DNA of 64,000 nt from Cellvibrio polysaccharolyticus. Its GTDB lineage: Bacteria; Pseudomonadota; Gammaproteobacteria; Pseudomonadales; Cellvibrionaceae. A program made the translations under genes and the position numbers. The DNA is taken from assembly GCF_015182315.1 (NCBI RefSeq), contig NZ_PRDL01000001.1, positions 2,170,001 through 2,234,000 on the forward strand, given 5' to 3'. The notes under the pieces are model-generated. The model saw only the letters and a program-made list of their open reading frames with translations. It was not told the DNA's origin and did not search any database. Below, piece after piece: positions 8,593 through 17,397 of the stretch (position 1 is the first letter of the stretch; every line of letters starts with the position of its first letter).

Positions 8593-9618
8593 GTGGCTGA
8601 GAACAAACCTGCTGAAAAACCTGCAACCAAAATGCGTGCCGTCGATCAGGCCGCTATTTTGCTGATGTCGCTCGGTGAAAGTGATGCCGCCGAAGTGTTG
8701 AAACACATGGGGCCAAAAGAAGTGCAGCGTATTGGCGCCGCCATGACGCAACTGTCCAATGTGCAACAACAGGATGTGCAACAGGTGATGACCAACTTCC
8801 TGGAAGAGGTAAGAACCCTTACCGGGCTGGGCGTTGGCGCCGACAATTACATTCGCCGTATGCTGGTCACCGCGCTGGGTGAAGACAAGGCCAATGGCCT
8901 GATTGATCGTATTTTGCTGGGTGGCAACACCACCGGCCTCGATACCTTGAAATGGATGGAAGCCCGTTCCGTGGCTGACCTGATTCGCAACGAGCACCCG
9001 CAGATTCAGGCGATTGTAATTGCCTATCTCGACTCCGACCAATCGGCAGAAATTCTCAGCTTTTTCCCGGAAAAAGTGCGTCTGGATATCGTGATGCGAG
9101 TTGCCTCGCTAGACACCGTACACCCGGGCGCGCTGCAGGAACTGAATGCCATTCTTGAGAAACAATTCTCCGGTAACGCCGCCTCGCAAACCAAAACCAT
9201 GGGTGGTTACAAGGTGGCGGCAGAAATTATGAACAATCTGGATGGCTCTATTGAAACCAGTTTGATGGAAGCGATTCGCAATGTAGACGAAGACATGGGC
9301 AATCAGATTCAGGATCTGATGTTCGTGTTCGACAACCTCAAGGACATCGACGACCGGGGTATTCAGGCGCTGTTGCGCGAAGTGTCTTCCGATGTATTGA
9401 TCGTGGCATTGAAAGGTGCCGATACCGACCTGCAAGAGAAAATTTTCAAAAACATGTCCAAACGCGCTGGCGAATTGCTGCGTGATGACCTCGAAGCCAA
9501 GCCGCCTGTGCGTCTTTCCGAGGTTGAAACGGCGCAGCGGGAAATCCTGATGATTGCCCGCCGTATGGCTGACTCCGGCGAAATTATTCTCGGCGGCAGT
9601 GGCGAAAAAATGCTGTAA
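8593..9618 (+). CDS. fliG: Flagellar motor switch protein FliG
   Basis: FliG is the C-ring protein that takes torque from the stators and transmits the CheY-driven switch. The 341 residues include the N-terminal FliF-binding region (ILLMSLGESDAAEVLKHMGPK), the middle domain with the EHPQ motif (NEHPQIQAIV), and the charged C-terminal helix (FDNLKDIDDRGIQALLREV) that meets the stator. The start is GTG 8593; an in-frame ATG at codon 14 is an alternative, but the GTG better matches FliG length in pseudomonads. It lies tightly behind fliF. Confidence 0.95.
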   Translation: MAENKPAEKPATKMRAVDQAAILLMSLGESDAAEVLKHMGPKEVQRIGAAMTQLSNVQQQDVQQVMTNFLEEVRTLTGLGVGADNYIRRMLVTALGEDKANGLIDRILLGGNTTGLDTLKWMEARSVADLIRNEHPQIQAIVIAYLDSDQSAEILSFFPEKVRLDIVMRVASLDTVHPGALQELNAILEKQFSGNAASQTKTMGGYKVAAEIMNNLDGSIETSLMEAIRNVDEDMGNQIQDLMFVFDNLKDIDDRGIQALLREVSSDVLIVALKGADTDLQEKIFKNMSKRAGELLRDDLEAKPPVRLSEVETAQREILMIARRMADSGEIILGGSGEKML

Positions 9619-9652
9619 TGCGATTATCGTCGCTTAATGGACTCACTGCATT

Positions 9653-10531
9653 ATGCAATACACCCACCAGCCGAACCGTATCGCTGCTGAAGACCTGAAA
9701 GAGGTCTCGACCTGGAAATTACCGGAGATTGATGACCGGGGTGTCGTGGTTTCTTCTGCTGAAAAAGAAGAGCGCGAGCGGCAGGAAGCACTGCGCCGCC
9801 AGGAGCAGGAAAAAATCGAAGACGTTGAAATGACCGAAGCCGAACTGCCACAAGGGGGTATGACGGCGCAGGACATGCAGGAAATTTTCGACGCCGCCGA
9901 AAAAGACGGTTTTGCGCAAGGGCACCAGCAAGGCGTTAGCCAGGGGCATCAGGAAGGCTACGAAGCCGGACGGCAGCAGGGCCTTATGGAGATGCGCCAG
10001 CAGCTGGTCATGGAGCAACAGCGGTTTCACGGCATTGCCCAGGCATTGCTGACACCGCTGGCAGAGCAGGATCAGGATATCGAGAAGTTGCTGGTAGATA
10101 TCGTCAGCACGCTCACCACCAGTGTGGTGCAGCGGGAACTCGCTACCGACAGTTCTCATATCGTTTCGTTAGTGCAGCAGGCTATTGATGTGCTGCCGGC
10201 GGGCAGTAAAAACCTGCGTATTTTGTTAAGCGCGGATGATCTGCAAACCCTGCAGGACTACACCGACCAGCACCAGCTGGATTGGAAGCCGATTGCCGAT
10301 GCCCGTGTGCAAAGCGGCGGCTGTATTGTTGAAACCCTCGAAAGCCGGGTCGATTTTACGGTGGCGCAGCGCCTGGCTGTAGTACTGGAGCAATTCCGTA
10401 CCAAGCAGCTCGGCTCCAGTGATGCGGAGAGCAGCGCTGAACAGCCCCTTGAAAACCCCGCCGACATTGCCCCCACAACGGTATTGAAAAGCACACCTGC
10501 GATTGACCCCCACGCGGTGCCGAATGAATAA
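9653..10531 (+). CDS. fliH: Flagellar export regulator FliH
   Basis: FliH is the stator-like partner of the FliI export ATPase and tethers it to the export gate and C ring. The 292-residue product has the family pattern: an acidic, Gln/Glu-rich helical N-terminal half and a run of GxxxG-like repeats (FAQGHQQGVSQGHQEGYEAG, about residues 85-105). The C-terminal domain is predicted to bind FliI. It extends about 35 residues beyond that domain in a variable Ser/Pro/Ala tail. The fliI start lies inside its last codons. Confidence 0.88.
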   Translation: MQYTHQPNRIAAEDLKEVSTWKLPEIDDRGVVVSSAEKEERERQEALRRQEQEKIEDVEMTEAELPQGGMTAQDMQEIFDAAEKDGFAQGHQQGVSQGHQEGYEAGRQQGLMEMRQQLVMEQQRFHGIAQALLTPLAEQDQDIEKLLVDIVSTLTTSVVQRELATDSSHIVSLVQQAIDVLPAGSKNLRILLSADDLQTLQDYTDQHQLDWKPIADARVQSGGCIVETLESRVDFTVAQRLAVVLEQFRTKQLGSSDAESSAEQPLENPADIAPTTVLKSTPAIDPHAVPNE

Positions 10532-11915
10532 CCGCCGCTCACCGCTGGCGCGTTTGCAATCCTACGCGCCGGTAAAAACGCCGGTTATTGAAGCGCAAGC
10601 CGAAGGGCGAATTACCCGCTCGGTAGGCCTAACGCTGGAAGCGGTAGGTTTGAATGTTTCCATTGGTCGCCAATGTGAGGTGATCACCGCTGATAAACGG
10701 CGCATCGAAGCCGAAGTAGTCGGTTTTTCCGGCGACAAGGTATTTTTGATGCCGATCAAAAATATTGACGGTTTGCAGCCAGGCGCCAGAGTCGTGCCGG
10801 TATCTGCACAAGCGGGCATCCGTATCGGGCCGCAATTGCTGGGCCGGGTTATTAACGGTATTGGTCAGCCGATTGACAACAAAGGCCCGTTAGTCGGCGA
10901 CGAGTTTCTTGATTTTATCCCCCGCGAAATTAACCCGCTGCAACGTCACCCCATCAGTGAGCCTCTGGATGTAGGCATCCGTGCCATCAACGCACTGATT
11001 ACCGTAGGGCGCGGCCAGCGTTTGGGCTTGTTCGCCGGTAGTGGTGTGGGCAAGAGCGTGCTGATGGGCATGATGACCCGTTTTACCACGGCCGATGTCG
11101 TGGTGGTTGGTCTGGTCGGCGAGCGGGGGCGGGAAGTTAAGGAGTTCATCGACCATATTCTCGGTGAAGAAGGTATGCGCCGCGCGGTAGTTGTGGCTTC
11201 GCCAGCCGATGATGCTCCGCTGATGCGTTTGCGTGCCTCGCAGCTTTCCAGCCGGGTGGCAGAACATTACCGCGACAAGGGCAAGAACGTATTGCTGCTA
11301 ATGGATTCGCTGACCCGCTTTGCTCAGGCGCAGCGGGAAATTGCCCTGGCCATTGGTGAGCCACCCGCTACTAAAGGTTATCCGCCTTCGGTGTTTGCCA
11401 AAATCCCGCAATTGGTTGAGCGAGCCGGTAATGCTGCCGCCAATGAAGGATCAATTACCGCGTTTTATACGGTATTAACCGAAGGGGACGACTTACAAGA
11501 CCCCATCGCCGACTCGGCGCGGGCCATTCTGGATGGCCACGTGGTGTTATCGCGCCGCCTGGCGGAAGAGGGGATTTACCCCGCTATTGACGTAGAAGCC
11601 TCCATCAGCCGGGCGATGCAAAACATCGTCGCTGAAGACCACGTGAAGATGATGCAACGTTTCAAGCAGTTGCTATCCCGCTACCAGCAAAACCGTGACC
11701 TGATCAGTATCGGTGCCTACACGCCGGGCGCTGACCCGGAAACCGATATGGCTATTGAGCGTTTTCCGCATTTACGGGCGTTTATCCAGCAAGGTCTGCG
11801 CGAACCGGTGCATTTGTCTGAAGCCATCAACCACTTGCAGTCGCTGTTAAAAGTGACGCCACCGCCAGCAGCCCGTGGCGCCAGCCCGCTGGCGGCGCAA
11901 CACAAAAAACTCTGA
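10524..11915 (+). CDS. fliI: Flagellar export ATPase FliI
   Basis: FliI is the hexameric ATPase of the flagellar type III export apparatus, related to F1 beta. It shows Walker A GLFAGSGVGKS, Walker B LLLMDSLTRF with AQAQREI, and the family segment GEPPATKGYPPSVF. With the ATG at 10524 (MNNRRSPLARL) it is 463 residues, close to Pseudomonas FliI. That start overlaps the fliH stop by 8 nt, giving translational coupling. A TTG seven codons earlier is less likely. Confidence 0.95.
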   Translation: MNNRRSPLARLQSYAPVKTPVIEAQAEGRITRSVGLTLEAVGLNVSIGRQCEVITADKRRIEAEVVGFSGDKVFLMPIKNIDGLQPGARVVPVSAQAGIRIGPQLLGRVINGIGQPIDNKGPLVGDEFLDFIPREINPLQRHPISEPLDVGIRAINALITVGRGQRLGLFAGSGVGKSVLMGMMTRFTTADVVVVGLVGERGREVKEFIDHILGEEGMRRAVVVASPADDAPLMRLRASQLSSRVAEHYRDKGKNVLLLMDSLTRFAQAQREIALAIGEPPATKGYPPSVFAKIPQLVERAGNAAANEGSITAFYTVLTEGDDLQDPIADSARAILDGHVVLSRRLAEEGIYPAIDVEASISRAMQNIVAEDHVKMMQRFKQLLSRYQQNRDLISIGAYTPGADPETDMAIERFPHLRAFIQQGLREPVHLSEAINHLQSLLKVTPPPAARGASPLAAQHKKL

Positions 11916-11944
11916 TAGACATCGGATAGAAAAAGGATTGCAGT

Positions 11945-12391
11945 GTGGCCGAATCCCGCGCAAAGCGTATGCAACTGGTACTGTCTCTTACTGAGCGTCA
12001 GGAGAAGGAGGCGGCTACCCGCGTGGAAGAGTGCAAAACCTTGCTGACTCAGGAGCAGGAGCAGCTGCAACAGCTGCAAGACTACTCCGGGCAGTATCTT
12101 GAAGCCTACGCTGATAAATCCGGCTTGTTGCAAGTGCAGCAGCGGATCAACTACAGCAGTTTTATCCAGCGGTTGACGGTGGCGATTGAAGAACAGCGCT
12201 ACAAAGTTGAACGCACCGCCAAAGTCCATGAACAGGCGTTGGCACGCTGGCAGGATGTCTACCTGCGGCGCAAATCCATCAGCCAGTTGATCGAGCGCCT
12301 GCAACAGGAAGAAAACGCCTTGCTCGACAAACGCTTACAAAAAGAACTGGATGAACTGGCCGCTCAGCAATTCAACCGACGCGAGTTGTAA
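11945..12391 (+). CDS. fliJ: Flagellar export chaperone FliJ
   Basis: FliJ is the coiled-coil central stalk of the FliI ATPase ring and helps unload export substrates. The 148-residue protein is almost wholly helical and charged, with long heptad-like runs (residues 10-60 and 75-145), which is how the family looks. It starts at GTG 11945 after AAAGGA. It is the last gene of the fliEFGHIJ run, before a gap of about 255 nt. Confidence 0.88.
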   Translation: MAESRAKRMQLVLSLTERQEKEAATRVEECKTLLTQEQEQLQQLQDYSGQYLEAYADKSGLLQVQQRINYSSFIQRLTVAIEEQRYKVERTAKVHEQALARWQDVYLRRKSISQLIERLQQEENALLDKRLQKELDELAAQQFNRREL

Positions 12392-12587
12392 CGGCTAGAG
12401 TACGAGAGGCTTCAACGGGCATGATTCCGGTTTCATAAAAGTCATTTCTAACCCTTTGATGACGGCCATTAATATTGTAATCTTGCCTGATTAGTGGGGT
12501 AAGAGCGCAATTTCTGCCAACGCAAGTAACAAAAATGTCACTTTGGCTATTATCGTGACAATTTCATCAAACAAGGCATGTATGAAA

Positions 12588-12606
12588 GACATTCCACAAG
12601 AATGTC
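12588..12606 (+). repeat. Small hairpin in the hsbA leader
   Basis: GACATTC (12588-12594) and GAATGTC (12600-12606) form a 7-bp stem with a 5-nt loop, about 40 nt before the STAS gene start. The rest of the fliJ-hsbA gap shows no clear promoter. A role in translation or as an operator is possible but unsupported. Confidence 0.35.
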
Positions 12607-12646
12607 AGATAACGATAAATCCGGGATGTGTATTTAGAGGTATTAC

Positions 12647-12952
12647 ATGGCAATTTCTTCAAGCGTATCGGCCGATGGCAGTCAATTGACAATAGCGGTT
12701 GAAGGGCGCTTCGACTTCAGTTCTCATCAGGCTTTTCGTATGGCCTATGAAAAACTGCCCAAGGTTCCGACCTTATTTCGTGTGGATTTGAGAGACGCGA
12801 CCTATCTGGATAGCTCGGCGTTGGGAATGTTGTTATTGCTGCGTGATTATGCCGGTGGCGACAAAGCCAGTATCGAAATCATCAATTGTTCACCAGACGT
12901 TAAAAAAATCCTTACTATCTCCAACTTTGAACAGCTGTTTACTATTCTCTGA
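12647..12952 (+). CDS. hsbA: STAS anti-sigma factor antagonist, HsbA-like
   Basis: This is a 101-residue single-domain STAS protein of the SpoIIAA class. The phosphorylation site is DSSALGML with Ser56/Ser57, equivalent to the serine modified in P. aeruginosa HsbA. It sits immediately upstream of a PP2C response regulator and an HPt protein. That HsbA-HsbR-HptB set in Pseudomonas links surface signalling to the anti-sigma factor FlgM and to a diguanylate cyclase. The same three genes lie between fliJ and fliK in P. putida, as far as I recall. AGAGG precedes ATG 12647. The STAS assignment is firm; the HsbA role rests on synteny. Confidence 0.82.
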   Translation: MAISSSVSADGSQLTIAVEGRFDFSSHQAFRMAYEKLPKVPTLFRVDLRDATYLDSSALGMLLLLRDYAGGDKASIEIINCSPDVKKILTISNFEQLFTIL

Positions 12953-13058
12953 CGGTGAGTCGATTTTCCCGCGTGGTTGTTAGCGCGGCAGCCAGCAGGA
13001 TTGGCAATAACATTCGCAACCGGCTCAGGCCGGTTTAACGTTTTAAACCCGGAAGGCT

Positions 13059-14795
13059 ATGATGCCCGCAACCGGCTTATCCATTCTTGTCGCCGATGAC
13101 AATGCCATTGATCGGATGATCCTTGAAACCATTCTGCATAAGGATGGCCATCAGGTATTTACCGCAACCAATGGCCGCGAGGCGGTAGATTCCTGGCGCG
13201 AGTTTCGCCAGGCTATTGTACTGATGGACGCCCTGATGCCGGAGATGGACGGCTTTGAGGCGGTTCGCCACATCCGCCAAATGGCCGGTGAAACCCTCGT
13301 TCCGGTTATTTTCCTGACCGCATTAACCGACACACCTTCCTTGCTCAAATGCCTTGAGGCCGGCGGCGACGATTTTCTCTCCAAGCCTTACAACCGCGTA
13401 ATTCTGCAAGCCAAAATCAAAGCTTTTAATCGTATGCGCGAAATGCACGCCACCATGCAGGCGCAGCGCAATCAAATTGCCCACCACCATGCCCTGATTG
13501 TGCACGAGCAAAAAGTTGCCCGGCAGGTGTTTGACAATATCGCTCACAGCGGTTGTCTCGATGCCAGCAATGTTCGCTATTACCTGTCTTCAATGGCTAT
13601 TTTTAATGGCGATGTGTTGCTGGCTGCGATGACGCCGTCGGGCAATATGATGGTGTTGCTCGGGGATTTTACCGGCCATGGCTTGCCTGCTGCGATCAGT
13701 GCCATGCCGCTGGTAACCACCTTTTACGGCATGGTCCCGAAAGGTTTTTCGCTACAGGATATTCTTCGTGAAATTAACAGCAAATTAAAGCACACCCTTC
13801 CGGTGGGCTTTTTTTGCTGTGCGGTGATGATTGAAGTCAATTTCAACCAGCGTCAACTTTGTATCTGGAATGGCGGTTTACCGGATGCCGTTTTGCACCA
13901 CTCGCAAAATGGCGAAATTCAACGTTTCCGCTCCACACATTTGCCGTTGGGGGTGCTTAACGAGCAGCAGTTTCAGGTGAACTGTGAGTACGTTAATGTG
14001 CAGCCGCAAGATCGTTTTTATATGTGGTCAGATGGCATTCATGAAGCCATGAACAGCGCCGGTGAAATGTTTGGCGAAGAACGGTTGTTGCGTTTATTTA
14101 ATGACGTTAAAGCCGAGTCCCGCTTCGATCGGATATTACAGGATGTGAATCTTTTTGCCGGGAGTGAAAACAAACAGGATGATGTGTCATTGTTTGAAAT
14201 TATTATGTCGGCGCCGCTCGACCCGGGTTCCCATGATCGGCCGGAGTCCAAGGCGATGACCGGGCGTTTGCATCAATGGCAACTGGCTTTTGAAATTCAG
14301 CCGGCCACGTTCAAGGTATTTGATCCATTACCGCTGCTGTTGCAAATTTTAATGGAAGTACCGGGGTTGCAAGGTTCTGCTACATCGCTTTACACCATTC
14401 TCGCCGAGCTTTATTCCAATGCACTAGAGCATGGTATTTTGAAACTGGATTCGGCCATCAAACAACAACCGGATGGTTTCAAAAACTATTATCAATTGCG
14501 CGAAGAGCGCTTGCAGCAACCGCATGAAGGCGCCTTTATTGCGCTTTCTTTTGATTGCTCGGCAGAACACCACGGCGGGCGACTGGTCATTCGGGTGCGG
14601 GATAGCGGTGACGGTTTTGATTATCACCGTGCGCCTGAGGCTGGCGATGCCAACCAGTGGAGTGGGCGAGGTCTTTATCTTTTATCAAAGCTCTGCCACG
14701 ACATGAAGTTTCATGGAAATGGCAATGACATTGAAGTCCATTATGTCTGGGGCGAAACCGACAACCGCGAAAAAGAGGTCGACCATGTCCGTTAA
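13059..14795 (+). CDS. hsbR: Response regulator with PP2C phosphatase and kinase domains, HsbR-like
   Basis: This 578-residue protein has three parts. First is a receiver domain (about 6-125) with Asp57 in LMDALMPEMDG. A helical linker leads to a SpoIIE-type PP2C phosphatase (about 170-385), with the metal-binding GDFTGHGLPAA and WSDGIHEA motifs. Last is a GHKL anti-sigma kinase domain (about 420-570) with ELYSNALEHG and RDSGDGFD. It can therefore both phosphorylate and dephosphorylate the STAS partner encoded just upstream, with the receiver as selector. This is the architecture of P. aeruginosa HsbR. Start ATG 13059 follows AAGG; the next codon is also ATG. Its end overlaps hptB by 11 nt. 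Confidence 0.85.
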   Translation: MMPATGLSILVADDNAIDRMILETILHKDGHQVFTATNGREAVDSWREFRQAIVLMDALMPEMDGFEAVRHIRQMAGETLVPVIFLTALTDTPSLLKCLEAGGDDFLSKPYNRVILQAKIKAFNRMREMHATMQAQRNQIAHHHALIVHEQKVARQVFDNIAHSGCLDASNVRYYLSSMAIFNGDVLLAAMTPSGNMMVLLGDFTGHGLPAAISAMPLVTTFYGMVPKGFSLQDILREINSKLKHTLPVGFFCCAVMIEVNFNQRQLCIWNGGLPDAVLHHSQNGEIQRFRSTHLPLGVLNEQQFQVNCEYVNVQPQDRFYMWSDGIHEAMNSAGEMFGEERLLRLFNDVKAESRFDRILQDVNLFAGSENKQDDVSLFEIIMSAPLDPGSHDRPESKAMTGRLHQWQLAFEIQPATFKVFDPLPLLLQILMEVPGLQGSATSLYTILAELYSNALEHGILKLDSAIKQQPDGFKNYYQLREERLQQPHEGAFIALSFDCSAEHHGGRLVIRVRDSGDGFDYHRAPEAGDANQWSGRGLYLLSKLCHDMKFHGNGNDIEVHYVWGETDNREKEVDHVR

Positions 14796-15162
14796 TACGC
14801 TTGATCGTGAAGTACTGACCTCATTGCGCCTGATTATGGAAGAGGATTTTGCCGCGCTCCTTAATGCCTGGTGGCAGGATGCGGGCGAAAAAATGGCACA
14901 ACTGCACGAAGCCGTTCGCAACGATGATCACGATGCCGTGCGCCGCACAGCGCACAGCCTGAAAGGCAGTGGCAGTAATTTGGGCTTGCTGGCGCTTAAC
15001 GCGGTTTGCCAGGAGATCGAATCAACCGCAACAAGCATGAACCTGGCCAGCGAGGCGACCGGGCACATGCTGGTAAACTTGCAGCAATCCATCAACGCAT
15101 CCGCACAAGCACTACAGGAAGAAACCGGCGTCATATTAATCGGCGCGAATTTTTCAGGCTGA
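14785..15162 (+). CDS. hptB: Histidine phosphotransfer protein, HptB-like
   Basis: This 125-residue HPt domain protein has the phosphorylated His57 in RTAHSLKGSGSNLG. In the Pseudomonas model HptB receives phosphate from hybrid kinases and passes it to HsbR. It overlaps the end of the response regulator, so the pair are made together. I chose ATG 14785 (MSVNTLDREV); the frame is open upstream, but that would overlap hsbR much further. The kinases that feed it are not in this window. Confidence 0.82.
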   Translation: MSVNTLDREVLTSLRLIMEEDFAALLNAWWQDAGEKMAQLHEAVRNDDHDAVRRTAHSLKGSGSNLGLLALNAVCQEIESTATSMNLASEATGHMLVNLQQSINASAQALQEETGVILIGANFSG

Positions 15163-15203
15163 CTCTCAGTTACCTGTCAACCGCCGGGCCGTTTATGGCG
15201 GAT

Positions 15204-15219
15204 TGGCACTGCCTTTGCA
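15204..15219 (+). promoter_or_regulatory. Sigma-54 promoter of fliK
   Basis: TGGCACTGCCTTTGCA is a near-consensus RpoN site: TGGCAC at -24 and TTGCA at -12 in correct register. It lies about 85 nt upstream of fliK and downstream of the hptB stop, so fliK has its own start. Confidence 0.8.
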
Positions 15220-15302
15220 TTTTACCTTTCGGGTTTTCACGTCCCGCCTGTAGCGGCCAATCTTTGCCGCTGTGAGAGCGTGATCATTACACGAGAGAAG
15301 GC

Positions 15303-16688
15303 ATGAATAACGGATCCGGTATTTCACAATCGACCGCCAACGCGGCATTTACCCGCGCCTCGAATACCAAAACAGCGGTAAGCGTAGATTTCGGCGGCGC
15401 AGGTAGTAACAACTCCTTTGAAAATACCTTGCAGCAGGCGCGGCAAAAAGTTGCCCGTTCAACGCAGGAGCGTCCAGCTCCCCCAAATCCTCGTGAGCCA
15501 TCAACTCCCCGACCAGCGGCAGCTGCCGCCAAAGACAGCGCACCGCTGCGTGCCGAACAGGCCACTGAAAAAAGACCGGCAGCGGCGAATAAAAACGAAC
15601 CGGACACGTCGCCTTCCAAACCCTTAACGACAGAAAATACTGAACTCGCCGCTGTGGAAGAAACCTCAACAGCCGCGCCCTTAACCGATGCCAGCCAGAC
15701 AGCGCTGCCGCTTGAAGATACCGCCCCGGGTGTTTTACTGCTGGCTAACGGCGTTCCGGATCAGGTGGTTACCGACGAGACTGATCCGCTTGACGGGGAA
15801 TCTCTGCTGGCAGAGGTTGATACGGAAGAACCACTGCCTGAAGAACTGCTGAAACCGGAAGAGGAAACAGACGCTCCGGTTGAGGAAGAACCCGTGGCTA
15901 TTGCCGTTGAGACCGACGAGGCTGCGCCAACACCTCAGGTAGCCTTGCAAGGTGCGCCGGCCAATGCCCGGACAGATGCCGCCGCGAACACATCGGAATC
16001 GGCAGTGTTAACGGCCAACAAAGTCACCGTCGAGGCTGGCAAATCAAGCGGTGCGCCGGTAGTGGATGATTCCATTGCCGGCGCTGATGATGGGCTGCCT
16101 GCGGAAGAGGGCTTGCTTGCCAGGGCGAGCGGGTCGGCGTCGCGCACGTCGCTGCCCACTGATGCAAACACGGCTCCGCCAGCCGAAACGCGCACAGCAC
16201 CTCCCACCACCGCAGTGATTGCTGAAACCACGCGGGCTGCAGAAAGCCTGGCGGTAACGGGGCGCGGTTTTACGGTGCAATCCCAGGTGGGTGTGCCAAT
16301 GGGGCACCCGCAATGGAATCAGGCGGTGGTCAACCGCGTTATGTGGCTATCGGCGCAAAATCTGCCATCCGCTGAAATACGTCTCGACCCGCCAGAGCTG
16401 GGGCCGTTACAGGTGCGCATTCAGGTGCAAAATGACCATGTGCAAGTCAATTTTGTTAGCCAAAACCCCAATGTGCGCGACGTGCTGGATCAGCAAGCCA
16501 ACCGTTTGCGGGAAATGTTTGCCGAAAATGGCATGTCGCTGGACGTGGGCGTTTCCGATCAGGCATTTTCCCGGCGCGATCAGGAACAATCCTCTGGTGG
16601 TGGCAATGGCAGCAATGCCGAACCCGGTGATGAAGAAGAGCAGGCCGCCACCGCTCGCATTATTCGTCTGGTAGATCATTACGCCTGA
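15303..16688 (+). CDS. fliK: Flagellar hook-length control protein FliK
   Basis: FliK is the secreted molecular ruler that stops hook growth and switches FlhB specificity. The 461-residue product has the standard plan. The long, low-complexity Ala/Thr/Glu/Pro-rich N-terminal part (residues 1-330) is poorly conserved. The compact C-terminal Flg_hook domain spans about 340-430 (LPSAEIRLDPPELGPLQVRI and VRDVLDQQANRLREMF). A Gly/Ser/Glu tail ends the protein. AGAGAAGG precedes ATG 15303. It is transcribed from the sigma-54 site at 15204. Confidence 0.9.
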   Translation: MNNGSGISQSTANAAFTRASNTKTAVSVDFGGAGSNNSFENTLQQARQKVARSTQERPAPPNPREPSTPRPAAAAAKDSAPLRAEQATEKRPAAANKNEPDTSPSKPLTTENTELAAVEETSTAAPLTDASQTALPLEDTAPGVLLLANGVPDQVVTDETDPLDGESLLAEVDTEEPLPEELLKPEEETDAPVEEEPVAIAVETDEAAPTPQVALQGAPANARTDAAANTSESAVLTANKVTVEAGKSSGAPVVDDSIAGADDGLPAEEGLLARASGSASRTSLPTDANTAPPAETRTAPPTTAVIAETTRAAESLAVTGRGFTVQSQVGVPMGHPQWNQAVVNRVMWLSAQNLPSAEIRLDPPELGPLQVRIQVQNDHVQVNFVSQNPNVRDVLDQQANRLREMFAENGMSLDVGVSDQAFSRRDQEQSSGGGNGSNAEPGDEEEQAATARIIRLVDHYA

Positions 16689-16757
16689 CGCCAGTCCGTT
16701 ATTTCTCCGTTATTGCCAATATCACTGTCGCCATTCAGGCCGTATACTGCGCTCCAA

Positions 16758-16790
16758 CCCGATATTTTCCCGAGCTGGTTAAATATCGGG
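16758..16790 (+). terminator. Hairpin between fliK and fliL
   Basis: CCCGATATTT (16758-16767) and its exact complement (16781-16790) enclose 13 nt. No U-tract follows. The right arm ends one base before the -24 element of the fliL promoter, so it could end fliK transcription or influence promoter access. Its function is uncertain. Confidence 0.45.
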
Positions 16791-16791
16791 C

Positions 16792-16807
16792 TGGCATGGG
16801 TATTGCT
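16792..16807 (+). promoter_or_regulatory. Sigma-54 promoter of the fliL operon
   Basis: TGGCATGGGTATTGCT matches the -24 and -12 RpoN elements with correct spacing, 37 nt before the fliL ATG. It would drive fliLMNOPQR-flhB. Pseudomonas fliL is likewise RpoN-dependent. Confidence 0.78.
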
Positions 16808-16844
16808 GAACCCAATCAAGCATGATTAACGACGGGCTTTTGAC

Positions 16845-17354
16845 ATGGCAAAGGACACGGGCAAACCGGCAGACGGCGCAGCGCCCAAAGTAAATAATCG
16901 AAAAAAATACCTGATGATCGCGGTAGCGGCTATCGCTCTGGTCGGTATTTCTGTTGGCGGCACGCTGGCGGTGGTCGGGTTGGGCTCTTCGGATACCACG
17001 CCTGCTACACAAAGCGACGCGGCAGCCGTCAAAAAACCGGCCATCTATTACGCTCTGCCTCCTGCCTTTGTGGCGAACTTTTCCGTTGGCGGCCGCCAGC
17101 GGTTTTTACAAACCGACGTCGCCTTGTTAATTCGTGATGCCGATGTTTCCGCCGCGCTGGATTTACACAAACCTGCTATTCGCAATAGCCTGGTCATGTT
17201 GTTCAGCGCCCAGAATTTTGAAACCCTGCAAACTATTGAAGGTAAAGAGGCGTTGCGCGAACAGGCGTTGGCCAATGTGCAGGCAGTGTTGCAAAAAGAA
17301 ATTGGTAAAGCCGGGGTAGAGCAGGTTTTGTTCACCAGTTTTGTGATGCAATAA
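16845..17354 (+). CDS. fliL: Flagellar basal body-associated protein FliL
   Basis: FliL is an inner-membrane protein that encircles or supports the stator units and affects torque. The 169-residue product has a short cytoplasmic Lys-rich start, one membrane helix (about 23-46, YLMIAVAAIALVGISVGG) and a periplasmic stomatin-like domain. It is a little shorter than some homologues but complete. It is the first gene of the fliL-flhB unit under the sigma-54 site at 16792. Confidence 0.92.
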   Translation: MAKDTGKPADGAAPKVNNRKKYLMIAVAAIALVGISVGGTLAVVGLGSSDTTPATQSDAAAVKKPAIYYALPPAFVANFSVGGRQRFLQTDVALLIRDADVSAALDLHKPAIRNSLVMLFSAQNFETLQTIEGKEALREQALANVQAVLQKEIGKAGVEQVLFTSFVMQ

Positions 17355-17397
17355 CACGATAAAAAATGGCCGCTGAGGCGATTGAAGGGTATTCATT

